Part shown: one piece after another, positions 15,226-24,337 of the stretch | Numbering within the stretch: the stretch's first letter is position 1 | Layout: each line of letters opens with the position of its first letter | NCBI GenBank assembly: GCA_030433115.1 | Contig: JAUILH010000013.1 | Coordinates: 1 to 48,140 of the forward strand | DNA: 48,140 bases | Direction: 5' to 3' | From: Bacteroidia bacterium | GTDB lineage: Bacteria; Bacteroidota; Bacteroidia; Flavobacteriales_D; JAUILH01 | Program-made: the position numbers and the translations under genes | The notes under the pieces: generated by a model | What the model was told of the DNA's origin: nothing | What the model saw: only the letters and a program-made list of their open reading frames with translations | Database searches by the model: none

Positions 15226-18132
15226 ATGCTTAAATCGTTTTTCAAGAAGGCACTGCCTCATGTCATAGCCGTGCTGGTTTTTCTAACGTTAACTTTGGTT
15301 TACTTTGCCCCTCAATTGGATGGACAAAGATTGATTCAGGGAGATATCAACAAGCACAAGGGGATGTCCAAGGAAATCCAGGATTTCAGAGAAACTCATG
15401 GAGAAGAACCCTTGTGGACAAATTCTCAGTTTGGTGGGATGCCGGCAACTCAAGTATCGGTCATCTACCGCTACGACATTCTCAGACACGTGGATAATTT
15501 ATATTCACTTTGGTTGAAACATCCAGCCAAATACCTCTTTATGTATATGTTGGGTTTCTACATCCTGCTCATCATATTTAAAGCAGACCCCTGGATCGCC
15601 GCAAGTGGTGCCATCGCCTATGGCTTCTCGTCATACTTCTTTACGATTATGGAGGCAGGACACAACTCCAAAGCACATGCCGTCGCCTACCTGGCGCCAT
15701 TATTGGGTGCGATTGTGCTCTGTTTTCGAGATAAAAAACTGCTTGGATTTGCTTTAACAGCTCTGTTCATGGCACTTGAGTTGAAAGCGAATCACGTTCA
15801 GATTACCTATTATTTTGGTTTTGTGATAGTAGGTGTATTTATCTACTACTTTGTAAAGTATGCCAAAGAAAAGGCGTACCTGGACTATGGGAAAACCGCT
15901 GGTTTAATAATCGGTGCGGTCCTGATTGCCGTGCTGCCCAATATTCCAAATCTTTACAGTACCTATGAATATACCCCTCACACGATACGGGGAGGTTCGG
16001 AATTGACCATTGGACCAGATGGTGAAAAGAAAGAAAAAACTGGAGGACTAAAGTTCGACTATATCACCGAGTGGAGTTATGGAATAGATGAGTCATGGAC
16101 TCTGATGATCCCAAGTGCAAAAGGAGGTCCTTCAGTGCCTTACGTATTCAATGAAGATTACCGTGAAATGATTGCCGATATGGATGATCTCACTCCGGAG
16201 CAAAAAAATCAGGCCTTGTACGGGCGTGGAATGTCACCTTATTTCGGAGATCAAAGTTTCACCACTTCCCCGGTTTATGTGGGAGCAGCTGTGTGTGCTT
16301 TGTTTTTTATTGCACTCTTCATGTATTCCAGTCCGTTCAAATGGGTATTATTGATAGTGTCAATTTTAGTTTTGATGTTGTCGTGGGGTAAAAACTATCC
16401 ATCCCTTACCCAGCTATTTATTGATGTATTTCCAATGTATTCTAAGTTCAGGGCGGTCACCATTATTCTGGTGATTGTGGAGTTCACAATCCCTTTATTG
16501 GCATTTTTATGGATCAAGGAGCTGGTTAAAAAAGACGATTTCAAAGAGAACTTCAAGATATTGGGCAAAGAATACAAGGTCAAAAAGTACTGGGTTTTTA
16601 TTGGTGCCAGTGTATTGCTTTTCTTGATTATGTTTATCTCCAAACCAAGTGATGATAAAGACTTTTTGAATCAGAAAGAGCTTCAGGCGGAGAACTATGA
16701 TTTCCAGTATGAAGAGCAAATGAAGTTTATCAATCAGGCGAAAGAAGATGGCAGATTTCCTGAGCAGTATTTGGGACAGGAAAGTCAAATAGCTCAGACA
16801 AATGCAACCGAAACTGTGGACAAAGCAAGAGTCAATAATGAAATCCATCCAAAAATAAGGAGAGAGATATACAACAACGATTTTAATCGCAGTATGGGGA
16901 TAGCGTTTGCTGCTCTGGTGCTCTGTTTTGCGTTTCTGTGGTTCAGATTTGACTATAGAATTTTTATAGGTGTGCTTACTATTCTAATTCTTGGAGATCA
17001 ATGGTCTGTCGCTAAACGTTATTTGCACAATGATCCTCCTCAGGATGAATTGGTTCGTCTGGGGGTTGAAGACCCCGGAGATTATAAACAATGGATGTCA
17101 CAAGAAGATCACTTAATGCCTTACACGGCGGATGGTGCAGACATACAAATTCTATCCAATGAACTTCAAGAAGATGAAACACTTGTCGATAAGATCAATC
17201 AATCAATTTCGAACTATGAAGGGGAAGAGAAACCGGCTCCTTTAGCAAAAATGATTCAGTTTCAACGTTACTCTCAAGACCCCAAAACCCAGAGAGTTCA
17301 AAAAAATGAGGCCCCCATTCCAGTGAAATTGGCTGAAAAGGTGGCATTCAAGGAATTGAATCAAAACACACATTACCGTGTGCTAAATACCGGGGTAGGC
17401 TTAGTTCAGGATGGTGTGTCACCATATTTCCATAAGTCCCTAACAGGTTACCACGGTGCCAAATTGAGTCGATATCAGGATTTGATCGTATTCTATCTTG
17501 GGCAGGAACAGGCAGCATTGAGATCCGGTGGTGAAGCTGCTATGGCCAATGCGACCATAACCAATATGTTGAATACGAAATACATCATTACGAATGCTGG
17601 AGCAGCACCAGTGAAAAACCCGTATGCATACGGACACGCCTGGTTCGTAAAAGGTTACGAGTCCGTTGAGGACCCCAATGCCGAAATTTTGAGGTTAGGT
17701 AGTCTGAACGCCAAGGACTCCGCTATTTTTGATAAAAAGTTCGAAGAACATGTCAACGGATGGGACCTTCAGTATGACAGTGATGCGACCATTGAATTAG
17801 TCGACTACAAGCCTAATCATATGACCTATGAAGTGAGCGGAGTAGACACAGATCAATTGGCCGTATTCTCGGAGATCTATTATCCATTGGGTTGGCAGGC
17901 ATACATTGATGGCAAACCGGTTGACCATTTCAGAGCCAATTACATTTTAAGAGCCCTACGAGTGCCAGCGGGAACTCAGAAAATTGAGTTCAAATATGAG
18001 CTTAAGTCTTACTCCTGGACCACCAATGTGTCGCTTGCAGGAAGTTTAATTCTCCTGGCATTGTTCGGTCTGGCCATGTTCAAAGAATTTAAGCCTATGA
18101 TGGAAACCACAAATGAAGATGAGGCAGCTTAA
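15226..18132 (+). CDS. YfhO-family multi-pass membrane protein, probable GT-C-type enzyme
   Basis: A 968-residue membrane protein with about a dozen helices: one near residues 10-30, a run from about 100 to 260, more from 345 to 480, one pair near 555-600, and one close to the C-terminus (about 930-955). Soluble segments lie between, and a large extracytoplasmic beta-rich domain precedes the last helix. The YfhO family (Bacillus subtilis YfhO is needed for lipoteichoic acid glycosylation) is thought to have a GT-C fold that uses lipid-linked sugars. The first loop holds QGDINKHKGMSKE, where GT-C enzymes carry their catalytic acid. Donor and acceptor are unknown. It is 12 bases upstream of the asnB-like gene, which places it in the glycan locus. 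Confidence 0.85.
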   Translation: MLKSFFKKALPHVIAVLVFLTLTLVYFAPQLDGQRLIQGDINKHKGMSKEIQDFRETHGEEPLWTNSQFGGMPATQVSVIYRYDILRHVDNLYSLWLKHPAKYLFMYMLGFYILLIIFKADPWIAASGAIAYGFSSYFFTIMEAGHNSKAHAVAYLAPLLGAIVLCFRDKKLLGFALTALFMALELKANHVQITYYFGFVIVGVFIYYFVKYAKEKAYLDYGKTAGLIIGAVLIAVLPNIPNLYSTYEYTPHTIRGGSELTIGPDGEKKEKTGGLKFDYITEWSYGIDESWTLMIPSAKGGPSVPYVFNEDYREMIADMDDLTPEQKNQALYGRGMSPYFGDQSFTTSPVYVGAAVCALFFIALFMYSSPFKWVLLIVSILVLMLSWGKNYPSLTQLFIDVFPMYSKFRAVTIILVIVEFTIPLLAFLWIKELVKKDDFKENFKILGKEYKVKKYWVFIGASVLLFLIMFISKPSDDKDFLNQKELQAENYDFQYEEQMKFINQAKEDGRFPEQYLGQESQIAQTNATETVDKARVNNEIHPKIRREIYNNDFNRSMGIAFAALVLCFAFLWFRFDYRIFIGVLTILILGDQWSVAKRYLHNDPPQDELVRLGVEDPGDYKQWMSQEDHLMPYTADGADIQILSNELQEDETLVDKINQSISNYEGEEKPAPLAKMIQFQRYSQDPKTQRVQKNEAPIPVKLAEKVAFKELNQNTHYRVLNTGVGLVQDGVSPYFHKSLTGYHGAKLSRYQDLIVFYLGQEQAALRSGGEAAMANATITNMLNTKYIITNAGAAPVKNPYAYGHAWFVKGYESVEDPNAEILRLGSLNAKDSAIFDKKFEEHVNGWDLQYDSDATIELVDYKPNHMTYEVSGVDTDQLAVFSEIYYPLGWQAYIDGKPVDHFRANYILRALRVPAGTQKIEFKYELKSYSWTTNVSLAGSLILLALFGLAMFKEFKPMMETTNEDEAA

Positions 18133-18144
18133 AAACCAGAAGCC

Positions 18145-20010
18145 ATGTGTGGTATAGTTGGAATTCTTGATACAAAACAGGCTGTTTCTGAGTATGTGCT
18201 TAGAAATATGCTTGCTGAGATTGCTCATAGAGGACCTGATGGCGACGGTGTCTCAGTCAAGAATAGCATTGGATTGGGGCATAAAAGGTTGTCGATTATT
18301 GATATAGGAGACAGTTCTGCACAACCGATGGCTTCTGATGATAGTCAATACACGCTTACATACAATGGTGAGTTATATAATTACAAAGAACTGCGCAAAG
18401 AGTTAATGTCGCTTGGGCATGCATTTAAGACCGAAGGAGATACTGAGGTCATTCTGAAATCCTATATCCAGTGGGGAGAATCTTGTGTAGAGAAGTTTAA
18501 CGGCATGTTCGCGTTTGCCATTTGGGATGAGCTCAAACAATCATTATACCTGGCGAGAGACAGATATGGCGTAAAACCCTTATACACTTATCAGAAAAAT
18601 GGTGTTTTCATCTTTGCATCTGAAATCAAAGCCATTCAGAAACATCCGGATTTTAGGACAGAGGTAAACTATGAAGCACTTTTAGAGTACTTTACTTTTC
18701 AAAACTTCTTTTTACCCAATACGCTATATCAGAATGTCGATTTGATGGAGCAAGGCACATGGATGAGCGTATCTATAGATGGAAATACTAAAGTGCATCA
18801 ATACTGGGACTATAATTTTCAGGAAGATGTGCCTATCGATCCTCAAGAGGCCGAAGAAGAATTTGTGCGTTTATTTGAGCAGGCGGTAAGCAGGCAGTTG
18901 ATGAGTGATGTTCCTGTTGGAAGTTATTTGTCTGGTGGCATGGACTCCGGTTCAATTACTGCTGTGGCAGCCACCAGTTTGCCATATATCAAAACATTTA
19001 CTTGTGGATTCGATATGAATTCGATTTCCGGTTTGGAAATCCGTTTTGATGAACGAGAAAAGGCCGAGTACATGTCCTACTTGTTTAAAACAGAGCATTA
19101 CGAAATGGTTTTGAAATCAGGTGATATGGAGCGCATCATGCCTAAATTGTCATGGCATCTGGAAGAACCAAGGGTAGGGCAGAGTTATCCCAATTTCTAT
19201 GCAGCACAATTGGCCAGCAAGTTTGTGAAAGTTTGTTTGTCGGGAGCAGGCGGTGATGAGTTGTTTGGTGGATACCCATGGCGTTATTACAGAGGGATTT
19301 CAAGTGCAAATTTTGATGAATATATAGACAACTACTATCTGTTCTGGCAACGACTGATTCCAAATAAGAGCATTCAAAATGTCTTCTCGCCAGTATGGGA
19401 TAAGGTATCTCACGTATGGACCAGAGACATCTTTAAGAACGTCTTTAAAAATATGGATCAAACTGCCATTAATACGCCTGAGGACTATTTGAATTTGTCG
19501 CAATATATGGAGGCAAAAACCTTCCTGCACGGATTATTGGTGGTTGAGGATAAATTGAGCATGGCGTCAGGTTTGGAGACCAGAGTGCCATTTTTGGACA
19601 ATGATTTAGTGGATTTTGCCATGAAACTGCCGGCTAATTTGAGAGTTTCTAATTTGGAGCAAGCAGTGAGAATCAATGAAAATGAGGATGGACACAAGCG
19701 TCATAAACATTTCCTTAAAACCAATGACGGAAAAATTCTCATGAGACGAGCCATGAAAAAGTACATTCCGGATGAGGTCACCAATCGTGTAAAACAAGGG
19801 TTTTCGGCGCCAGATGCGTCCTGGTTCAAGGGAGACAGTATTGACTATGTGCGTGAGACCATTTGCGATAAAAAAGCGAGTATCTATAACTTTTTCGACT
19901 TTGACGCAGTACAAGGTTTGGTCAACCAACATTTAAATGGGAAAGAGAACAGACGTTTGTATATCTGGTCTCTATTGTATTTTGAAAATTGGTGTAAACA
20001 AAATCTGTGA
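18145..20010 (+). CDS. asnB: AsnB-type glutamine-dependent amidotransferase
   Basis: A 621-residue class II glutamine amidotransferase. Cys2 (MCGIVGILDT) is the glutaminase nucleophile, with RGPDGDGV and NGELYNYKELR in the same domain. The synthetase half has the ATP-pyrophosphatase loop SGGMDS at residues 263-268. Textbook function: aspartate plus glutamine plus ATP to asparagine. However, proteins of this length (620-630) in O-antigen loci, such as WbpS/WbtH types, are thought to amidate sugar carboxyl groups. Here it sits between a YfhO protein and a sulfotransferase, with which it overlaps by GTGA, so a uronamide-forming role is a real alternative. Sequence alone does not settle this. Confidence 0.9.
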   Translation: MCGIVGILDTKQAVSEYVLRNMLAEIAHRGPDGDGVSVKNSIGLGHKRLSIIDIGDSSAQPMASDDSQYTLTYNGELYNYKELRKELMSLGHAFKTEGDTEVILKSYIQWGESCVEKFNGMFAFAIWDELKQSLYLARDRYGVKPLYTYQKNGVFIFASEIKAIQKHPDFRTEVNYEALLEYFTFQNFFLPNTLYQNVDLMEQGTWMSVSIDGNTKVHQYWDYNFQEDVPIDPQEAEEEFVRLFEQAVSRQLMSDVPVGSYLSGGMDSGSITAVAATSLPYIKTFTCGFDMNSISGLEIRFDEREKAEYMSYLFKTEHYEMVLKSGDMERIMPKLSWHLEEPRVGQSYPNFYAAQLASKFVKVCLSGAGGDELFGGYPWRYYRGISSANFDEYIDNYYLFWQRLIPNKSIQNVFSPVWDKVSHVWTRDIFKNVFKNMDQTAINTPEDYLNLSQYMEAKTFLHGLLVVEDKLSMASGLETRVPFLDNDLVDFAMKLPANLRVSNLEQAVRINENEDGHKRHKHFLKTNDGKILMRRAMKKYIPDEVTNRVKQGFSAPDASWFKGDSIDYVRETICDKKASIYNFFDFDAVQGLVNQHLNGKENRRLYIWSLLYFENWCKQNL

Positions 20011-20810
20011 TAAAGCTTAAGCATATAATGGGGAACTTCCCGGTGGCTGGAAAACTGATGTTTCCACTGCACAACAAGAAGAGCATTTTTGCTAAACCTG
20101 GTTGGTATTATCCTAAGGTTCATAAAATTCCTTACGCTCCTAATAGTGGGAAAATTGCCATTTTTGGTTTGCCAAAGTCAGGAAATACCTGGATAGTAAG
20201 TTTATTATCCGACTACCTGAATGTCCCTGGTGTTGGCGCATATGGATCTGAGAAGTGTGGCGTTACCATGTTGCACGACCCTTTGAGCTATCGCATCAAA
20301 ATTCGATCAGATTTTCAAAGAGGGGTTTATATCGTAAGAGATGTCAGAGATATTGTGGTGTCATACTTTCACTATGTGCAAACTGATTATTACAAAGAAT
20401 TGAATGATCCTTTTGTGGCATATCCGGACATAGAGACATTCTACACAAACTATTTCTTGCCAAAGTTAACTGCCAGATACGATTGGTTAAATCACACCCG
20501 AGAATATGTTGAGCACGGTCTTCCAATGATTCGGTATGAAGATTTGTACGACAATCCTGAACAAGCACTTGCAGATTTAATTGTGCGCATGGGATTGCCT
20601 CTGGATCAAGCGAAGGTGAATGAGGTAATCGAAAAAAACCGTCTTGAGAAATTGGCTAAATCAGGTAAAAAACTCTGGCACAAGGTACCCACTACCCACT
20701 TCAGAAAAGGGGGATACGGGGGATATAAAGATGCCATGTCCGACAAACTCATTGCGCGAATCAACCATGATTTCGGAGATGTGCTTGGGAGATGGGGGTA
20801 TGAGTTATAG
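20007..20810 (+). CDS. Sulfotransferase (PAPS-dependent), first copy
   Basis: A 267-residue sulfotransferase-1-like protein that would move a sulfuryl group from PAPS to a hydroxyl or amine. The 5'-phosphosulfate loop FGLPKSGNTW lies at residues 53-62. The 3'-phosphate-binding strand YIVRDVRDIVVSYFHY starts near 108, with Arg111 and Ser119 in the usual places. A C-terminal FRKGGYGGYKD matches the RKGxxGDWK nucleotide-binding block of the family. No signal peptide is present, so it is cytosolic. The start is a GTG overlapping the asnB stop by four bases. Given its neighbours, the acceptor is more likely a sugar nucleotide or lipid-linked glycan than a small metabolite; that is inference. Confidence 0.88.
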   Translation: MIKLKHIMGNFPVAGKLMFPLHNKKSIFAKPGWYYPKVHKIPYAPNSGKIAIFGLPKSGNTWIVSLLSDYLNVPGVGAYGSEKCGVTMLHDPLSYRIKIRSDFQRGVYIVRDVRDIVVSYFHYVQTDYYKELNDPFVAYPDIETFYTNYFLPKLTARYDWLNHTREYVEHGLPMIRYEDLYDNPEQALADLIVRMGLPLDQAKVNEVIEKNRLEKLAKSGKKLWHKVPTTHFRKGGYGGYKDAMSDKLIARINHDFGDVLGRWGYEL

Positions 20811-20938
20811 GTTTGATTTAGTCCGCAGTACGTTGGGAAACTGAGAGACTGCTTAGGGAAATCAATTTCTGCAATATATTCTTGTTCTGGAGAGGAATTG
20901 GCTATTGCTTACTATTTTTAGATATTAATCAATAAGTT

Positions 20939-23125
20939 ATGAAAGGAATATTCAATTCTTTGTTATTAATTCTCTTTTGCGGAGGAGTCCATTCTCAAAA
21001 TCAAAACAACCGCTGGTATTTCGGAGATGAAGCTGGGATAGACTTTTCAAGTGGTACAGCAGTTGCAGTAACGGATGGTCAGATGCTGGTAGCCGATATG
21101 TCTGCCACCGTGAGTGATGCGAGCGGGAACTTATTGTTTTACACCAATGGTGAAACCATTTGGAATGCCAATCATACAGTCATGACAGGTGGTACTGGAT
21201 TGAATGGCAACTGGGACGGTGGTCAAACAGCCACAATCGTTCAACAACCTGGAAGTACAGACATCTATTATGTGTTTACTCTGGATAAATTGACTCAATC
21301 CGGAGGATTAAGCTATACAATTGTGGACATGTCGCTAAGCGGAGGTTTGGGAGCGGTGACCTCACTCAACAATTCTCTAAATACACCTAACACGGAAAAA
21401 GCGGTAGCCGTGCTTCATGACAATGGAACAGATATTTGGTTAGTGTCACATGATTGGGGTAATGCCAGTTTTCACGCCTACTTGATAGATAATTCTGGAG
21501 TAAACACAACGCCGGTTATTTCTACCGTTGGAGCAACGCATTCAGGGGGCTCTTTAGGGACTTATAATTCTATGGGACAGATGAATGTGTCACCAGATGG
21601 AAGTCGTTTAGCACTGGGGATTTATGATCAGAACTTGTTTGAATTACTGGACTTTGATAACAGTTTAGGTGTTGTGTCAAATCCAATAACCATTACTGGT
21701 TTTAGTAAAGCCTGGGGATGTGAGTTTTCACCTGACGGAAGTAAGTTATATGTTACCAGATGGCAGGATAATGGTGTTTGGCAAATGGATTTGAGCACCT
21801 ATACACAATCAGCCATTTCCTCTTCTGTTCAGCAGATAGGTACTGCCGATGGGCCAAATGGCACATATGATGCTGGCTATTTATCATTGGGACCTGATAA
21901 CAAGATATACATAGCTAAATGGGAAGACGATTATTTGAGTGTGATCAATGATCCCAATAACTTAGGTGTATCTTGTAATTTTGTGAATGATGGTTTATAT
22001 CTAGGCGGTAAACTCAGTAAAGCAGGACTACCTATTAATGTTCAGGTTCACCCTCAAATAGTTCCAAATATGTCGGTCAACTCAGTTGTAACAGACGTTA
22101 CGTGCTATGGAGACAGTGATGGAGAAATAACTCTTTCCGTTGTAGGTGGTGTTCCAAGTTATACTTACGATTGGGACGGTTTGTCTTCAACAGGATCAAT
22201 GGCATCAGGGCTGTCAAATGGAGATTACCCTGTGGAGATTACTGATGCGCTTGGTTGTGTGATTAAAGACACAATAACCGTGAATCAGCCTAGCCAGTTA
22301 AATTTGTCGTTTTCAGTCCAGGACATCTCTTGCTATAATGAGCATGATGGAGAAATTACAGCAAATTATTCAGGAGGAACGCCAAGTTTAGGGATTTCAT
22401 GGATGCACAACGGTTCAATGAATAATACAGAGACGAATTTAAGTGAAGGTTATTATTCGGCAATATTAACAGATGGGAATGGTTGTACACTTATAGATAG
22501 CGCATTTGTTAACGAGCCTGATTCTTTATTTCATACCTATACGGATACACTGTGTAAAGGTGATGTTTATTCTTTTGGATCATTACAGTTAACATCAGGA
22601 GGTGTCTTCAATGAAATATTTACAACGCCAGAAGGTTGTGATTCGAATGTGACATTGAATTTGATTTATAACGCAATTGACACATCAGTGACTTTTATTA
22701 ATGGAAGTTTTAAGGCAAACGAGAGTGACTTGATTTACCAATGGATAGACTGCGATTCAGGGATGATAGCTGGAGAGACAGGACAAACCTTTACACCCTC
22801 TTCAAATGGAAATTACGCTGTCATAGTTAATAATGGGACATGTTCAGATACTTCCAATTGTCATAGCTTGATGAATGTGTCAATTGAAGAGTATGGTATG
22901 CTTGAATTCGGTTTATTCCCTAATCCATCGAGGGATTTTATTCAGCTTAATTATGACGACATTGGGCAGCTTAAGGTATATACAAGCGAAGGAAAATTGG
23001 TGCATGCTGAGAATGTTTCTGGTGAGACTATTCTTGACATATCAGGTTTCGCCAAGGGAATTTATATAGCAGAAATTAGGTCTAAAGATGGGCTCTATGG
23101 TCGAAAACGCTTTGTGAAGCAATAA
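20939..23125 (+). CDS. T9SS cargo protein with propeller, SprB repeats and sorting tail
   Basis: A 728-residue secreted protein. Signal peptide residues 1-19. Residues about 25-370 form a propeller-like domain with recurring MNVSPDGSRLAL and CEFSPDGSKLYV strands. Two SprB-type repeats follow (about 386-455 and 462-530), each with a D-[IV]-[TS]-C-Y start, DGEI and a closing GC. Next come a CKGDVYSFG...GCDS module and an Ig-like module closing with CSDTSNC. The last ~75 residues are a type A T9SS sorting domain (LFPNPSRDFIQLNY ... KGIYIAEI ... KRFVKQ), which sends the protein through T9SS to be fixed on the cell surface. It lies inside the glycan locus with about 130 bases of apparently gene-free DNA upstream. 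Ligand unknown. Confidence 0.9.
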   Translation: MKGIFNSLLLILFCGGVHSQNQNNRWYFGDEAGIDFSSGTAVAVTDGQMLVADMSATVSDASGNLLFYTNGETIWNANHTVMTGGTGLNGNWDGGQTATIVQQPGSTDIYYVFTLDKLTQSGGLSYTIVDMSLSGGLGAVTSLNNSLNTPNTEKAVAVLHDNGTDIWLVSHDWGNASFHAYLIDNSGVNTTPVISTVGATHSGGSLGTYNSMGQMNVSPDGSRLALGIYDQNLFELLDFDNSLGVVSNPITITGFSKAWGCEFSPDGSKLYVTRWQDNGVWQMDLSTYTQSAISSSVQQIGTADGPNGTYDAGYLSLGPDNKIYIAKWEDDYLSVINDPNNLGVSCNFVNDGLYLGGKLSKAGLPINVQVHPQIVPNMSVNSVVTDVTCYGDSDGEITLSVVGGVPSYTYDWDGLSSTGSMASGLSNGDYPVEITDALGCVIKDTITVNQPSQLNLSFSVQDISCYNEHDGEITANYSGGTPSLGISWMHNGSMNNTETNLSEGYYSAILTDGNGCTLIDSAFVNEPDSLFHTYTDTLCKGDVYSFGSLQLTSGGVFNEIFTTPEGCDSNVTLNLIYNAIDTSVTFINGSFKANESDLIYQWIDCDSGMIAGETGQTFTPSSNGNYAVIVNNGTCSDTSNCHSLMNVSIEEYGMLEFGLFPNPSRDFIQLNYDDIGQLKVYTSEGKLVHAENVSGETILDISGFAKGIYIAEIRSKDGLYGRKRFVKQ

Positions 23126-23145
23126 TTTATCTTCAGATTTTATCC

Positions 23146-23153
23146 TACCTTCG
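23146..23153 (+). promoter_or_regulatory. Possible -7 box before the glycosyltransferase at 23172
   Basis: TACCTTCG matches TAnnTTTG except at one position and ends 18 bases before the ATG. No TTG is seen at -33 spacing. It has the same TTCG variant as the carB candidate. Confidence 0.3.
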
Positions 23154-23171
23154 AGCTACCAAGTTAATTGA

Positions 23172-24290
23172 ATGGGTAGAAGCAAGAACAAACTGAAGAT
23201 ATTTCATGGTCCTTCAAATATTGCCGGAATTGCCGGAGAGTTATCACGCCTTGAAAGAGATCATGGTTTATCGTCCATCAGCACTACCTATGAAACTCCA
23301 GATTTAAATTCAAATGAGGATGAGACGCTTGATTTGCCCAAAAGTGGACTTAAACGTTTGATTGTACCACCACTTTTTTTCTTCAAAGCCTTATTTAAGT
23401 ACAATACTTTCCATTTTTATTTTGGACAGACTTTTTTGTGGTTTGGACTGGATTTAATTATTCTGAAACTCTTTAGAAAAAAGGTGGTGATGACTTATTG
23501 TGGTTCGGAGGTTAGATTGATGAAATATGTTGATTTAATAAGAAACCCCTATGCTTCAATTTATGAACAGGAGGTCCAAAAACAACTAGATAAGAAGCAT
23601 TCACGATGGGTTTGGAGACTTAAGAGTGCGATTGCGTTTAAATACAACACATCTTTTTTTGACAATCGAAAAATTCGAATGATGCGTTTTCATAAGTTAT
23701 TTGTAGATAGATTTATTGCAATTAGAGATAACTACGCATATGTCAATTTTGTCATTCCGGCGAAAAGAATTGAAGATCAAATTCTTATTAATAATATTTC
23801 CGTTTCAAAGCCAACACAATTTAATACATCAAATAAAGTTCCTGTAATATGTCATGCGCCGAGCAATTTGGTTCTTAAAGGTTCAGGGTTTATTGAAGCG
23901 GCTTTGGATAATTTGAAGCAAGAGGGTTTGTTGTTTGAGTATCTGAAGATTCAGAATGTTCCCTTTTCTCAAGCAAAAAAAATGATGCAATCTTCTGATG
24001 TAGTGGTTGATCAACTTGTACTGGGCGGCATAGGATCAGTCTCCATTGAAGCTATGTCGTACGGCAAACCAGTGGTTGCTTACTTGATGCAAGATGTTAT
24101 TGACAAACATTGCCCTGATATCCCCGTCTGTAACGCAACAATTGAGAATGTGAAAGACGTTTTACGAGAATTGATCGTTAATAGGGAACTAAGGGAGCAA
24201 AAAGGAAAAGAAGGACTGGCTTATATTCACCGTCATTACAATAAGGACAAGATGGTGAACGATATGATTGAGCTCTATACGAGTTTATAG
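23172..24290 (+). CDS. GT-B-fold glycosyltransferase
   Basis: A 372-residue protein with a group 1 (GT4-like) C-terminal half: PVICHAPSNLVLKGSGFIEAAL, then SSDVVVDQLVLGGIGSVSIEAMSYGKPVVAYLM, where the conserved Glu (SIEAMSYGKPV) contacts the donor nucleotide. The N-terminal half starts with LKIFHGPSNIAGIAGELSRLE, and a hydrophobic stretch (about 62-95) with basic flanks suggests membrane association. Donor and acceptor are unknown. It comes after the T9SS cargo gene and before the flippase gene, and fits with assembly of the same glycan. Base composition is somewhat A/T-richer than that of the neighbours, as is common for variable glycan genes. Confidence 0.8.
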   Translation: MGRSKNKLKIFHGPSNIAGIAGELSRLERDHGLSSISTTYETPDLNSNEDETLDLPKSGLKRLIVPPLFFFKALFKYNTFHFYFGQTFLWFGLDLIILKLFRKKVVMTYCGSEVRLMKYVDLIRNPYASIYEQEVQKQLDKKHSRWVWRLKSAIAFKYNTSFFDNRKIRMMRFHKLFVDRFIAIRDNYAYVNFVIPAKRIEDQILINNISVSKPTQFNTSNKVPVICHAPSNLVLKGSGFIEAALDNLKQEGLLFEYLKIQNVPFSQAKKMMQSSDVVVDQLVLGGIGSVSIEAMSYGKPVVAYLMQDVIDKHCPDIPVCNATIENVKDVLRELIVNRELREQKGKEGLAYIHRHYNKDKMVNDMIELYTSL

Positions 24291-24337
24291 AGATTCAGGA
24301 AACTTCTGCTCATTCAAACGCGTATATTGCACTTCAA

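Noticed and set aside
22095..22530. DNA tandem repeat or CRISPR-like array
   Set aside because: The repetition is at protein level (two SprB-type repeats about 75 residues apart) with diverged DNA; no regular spacers.
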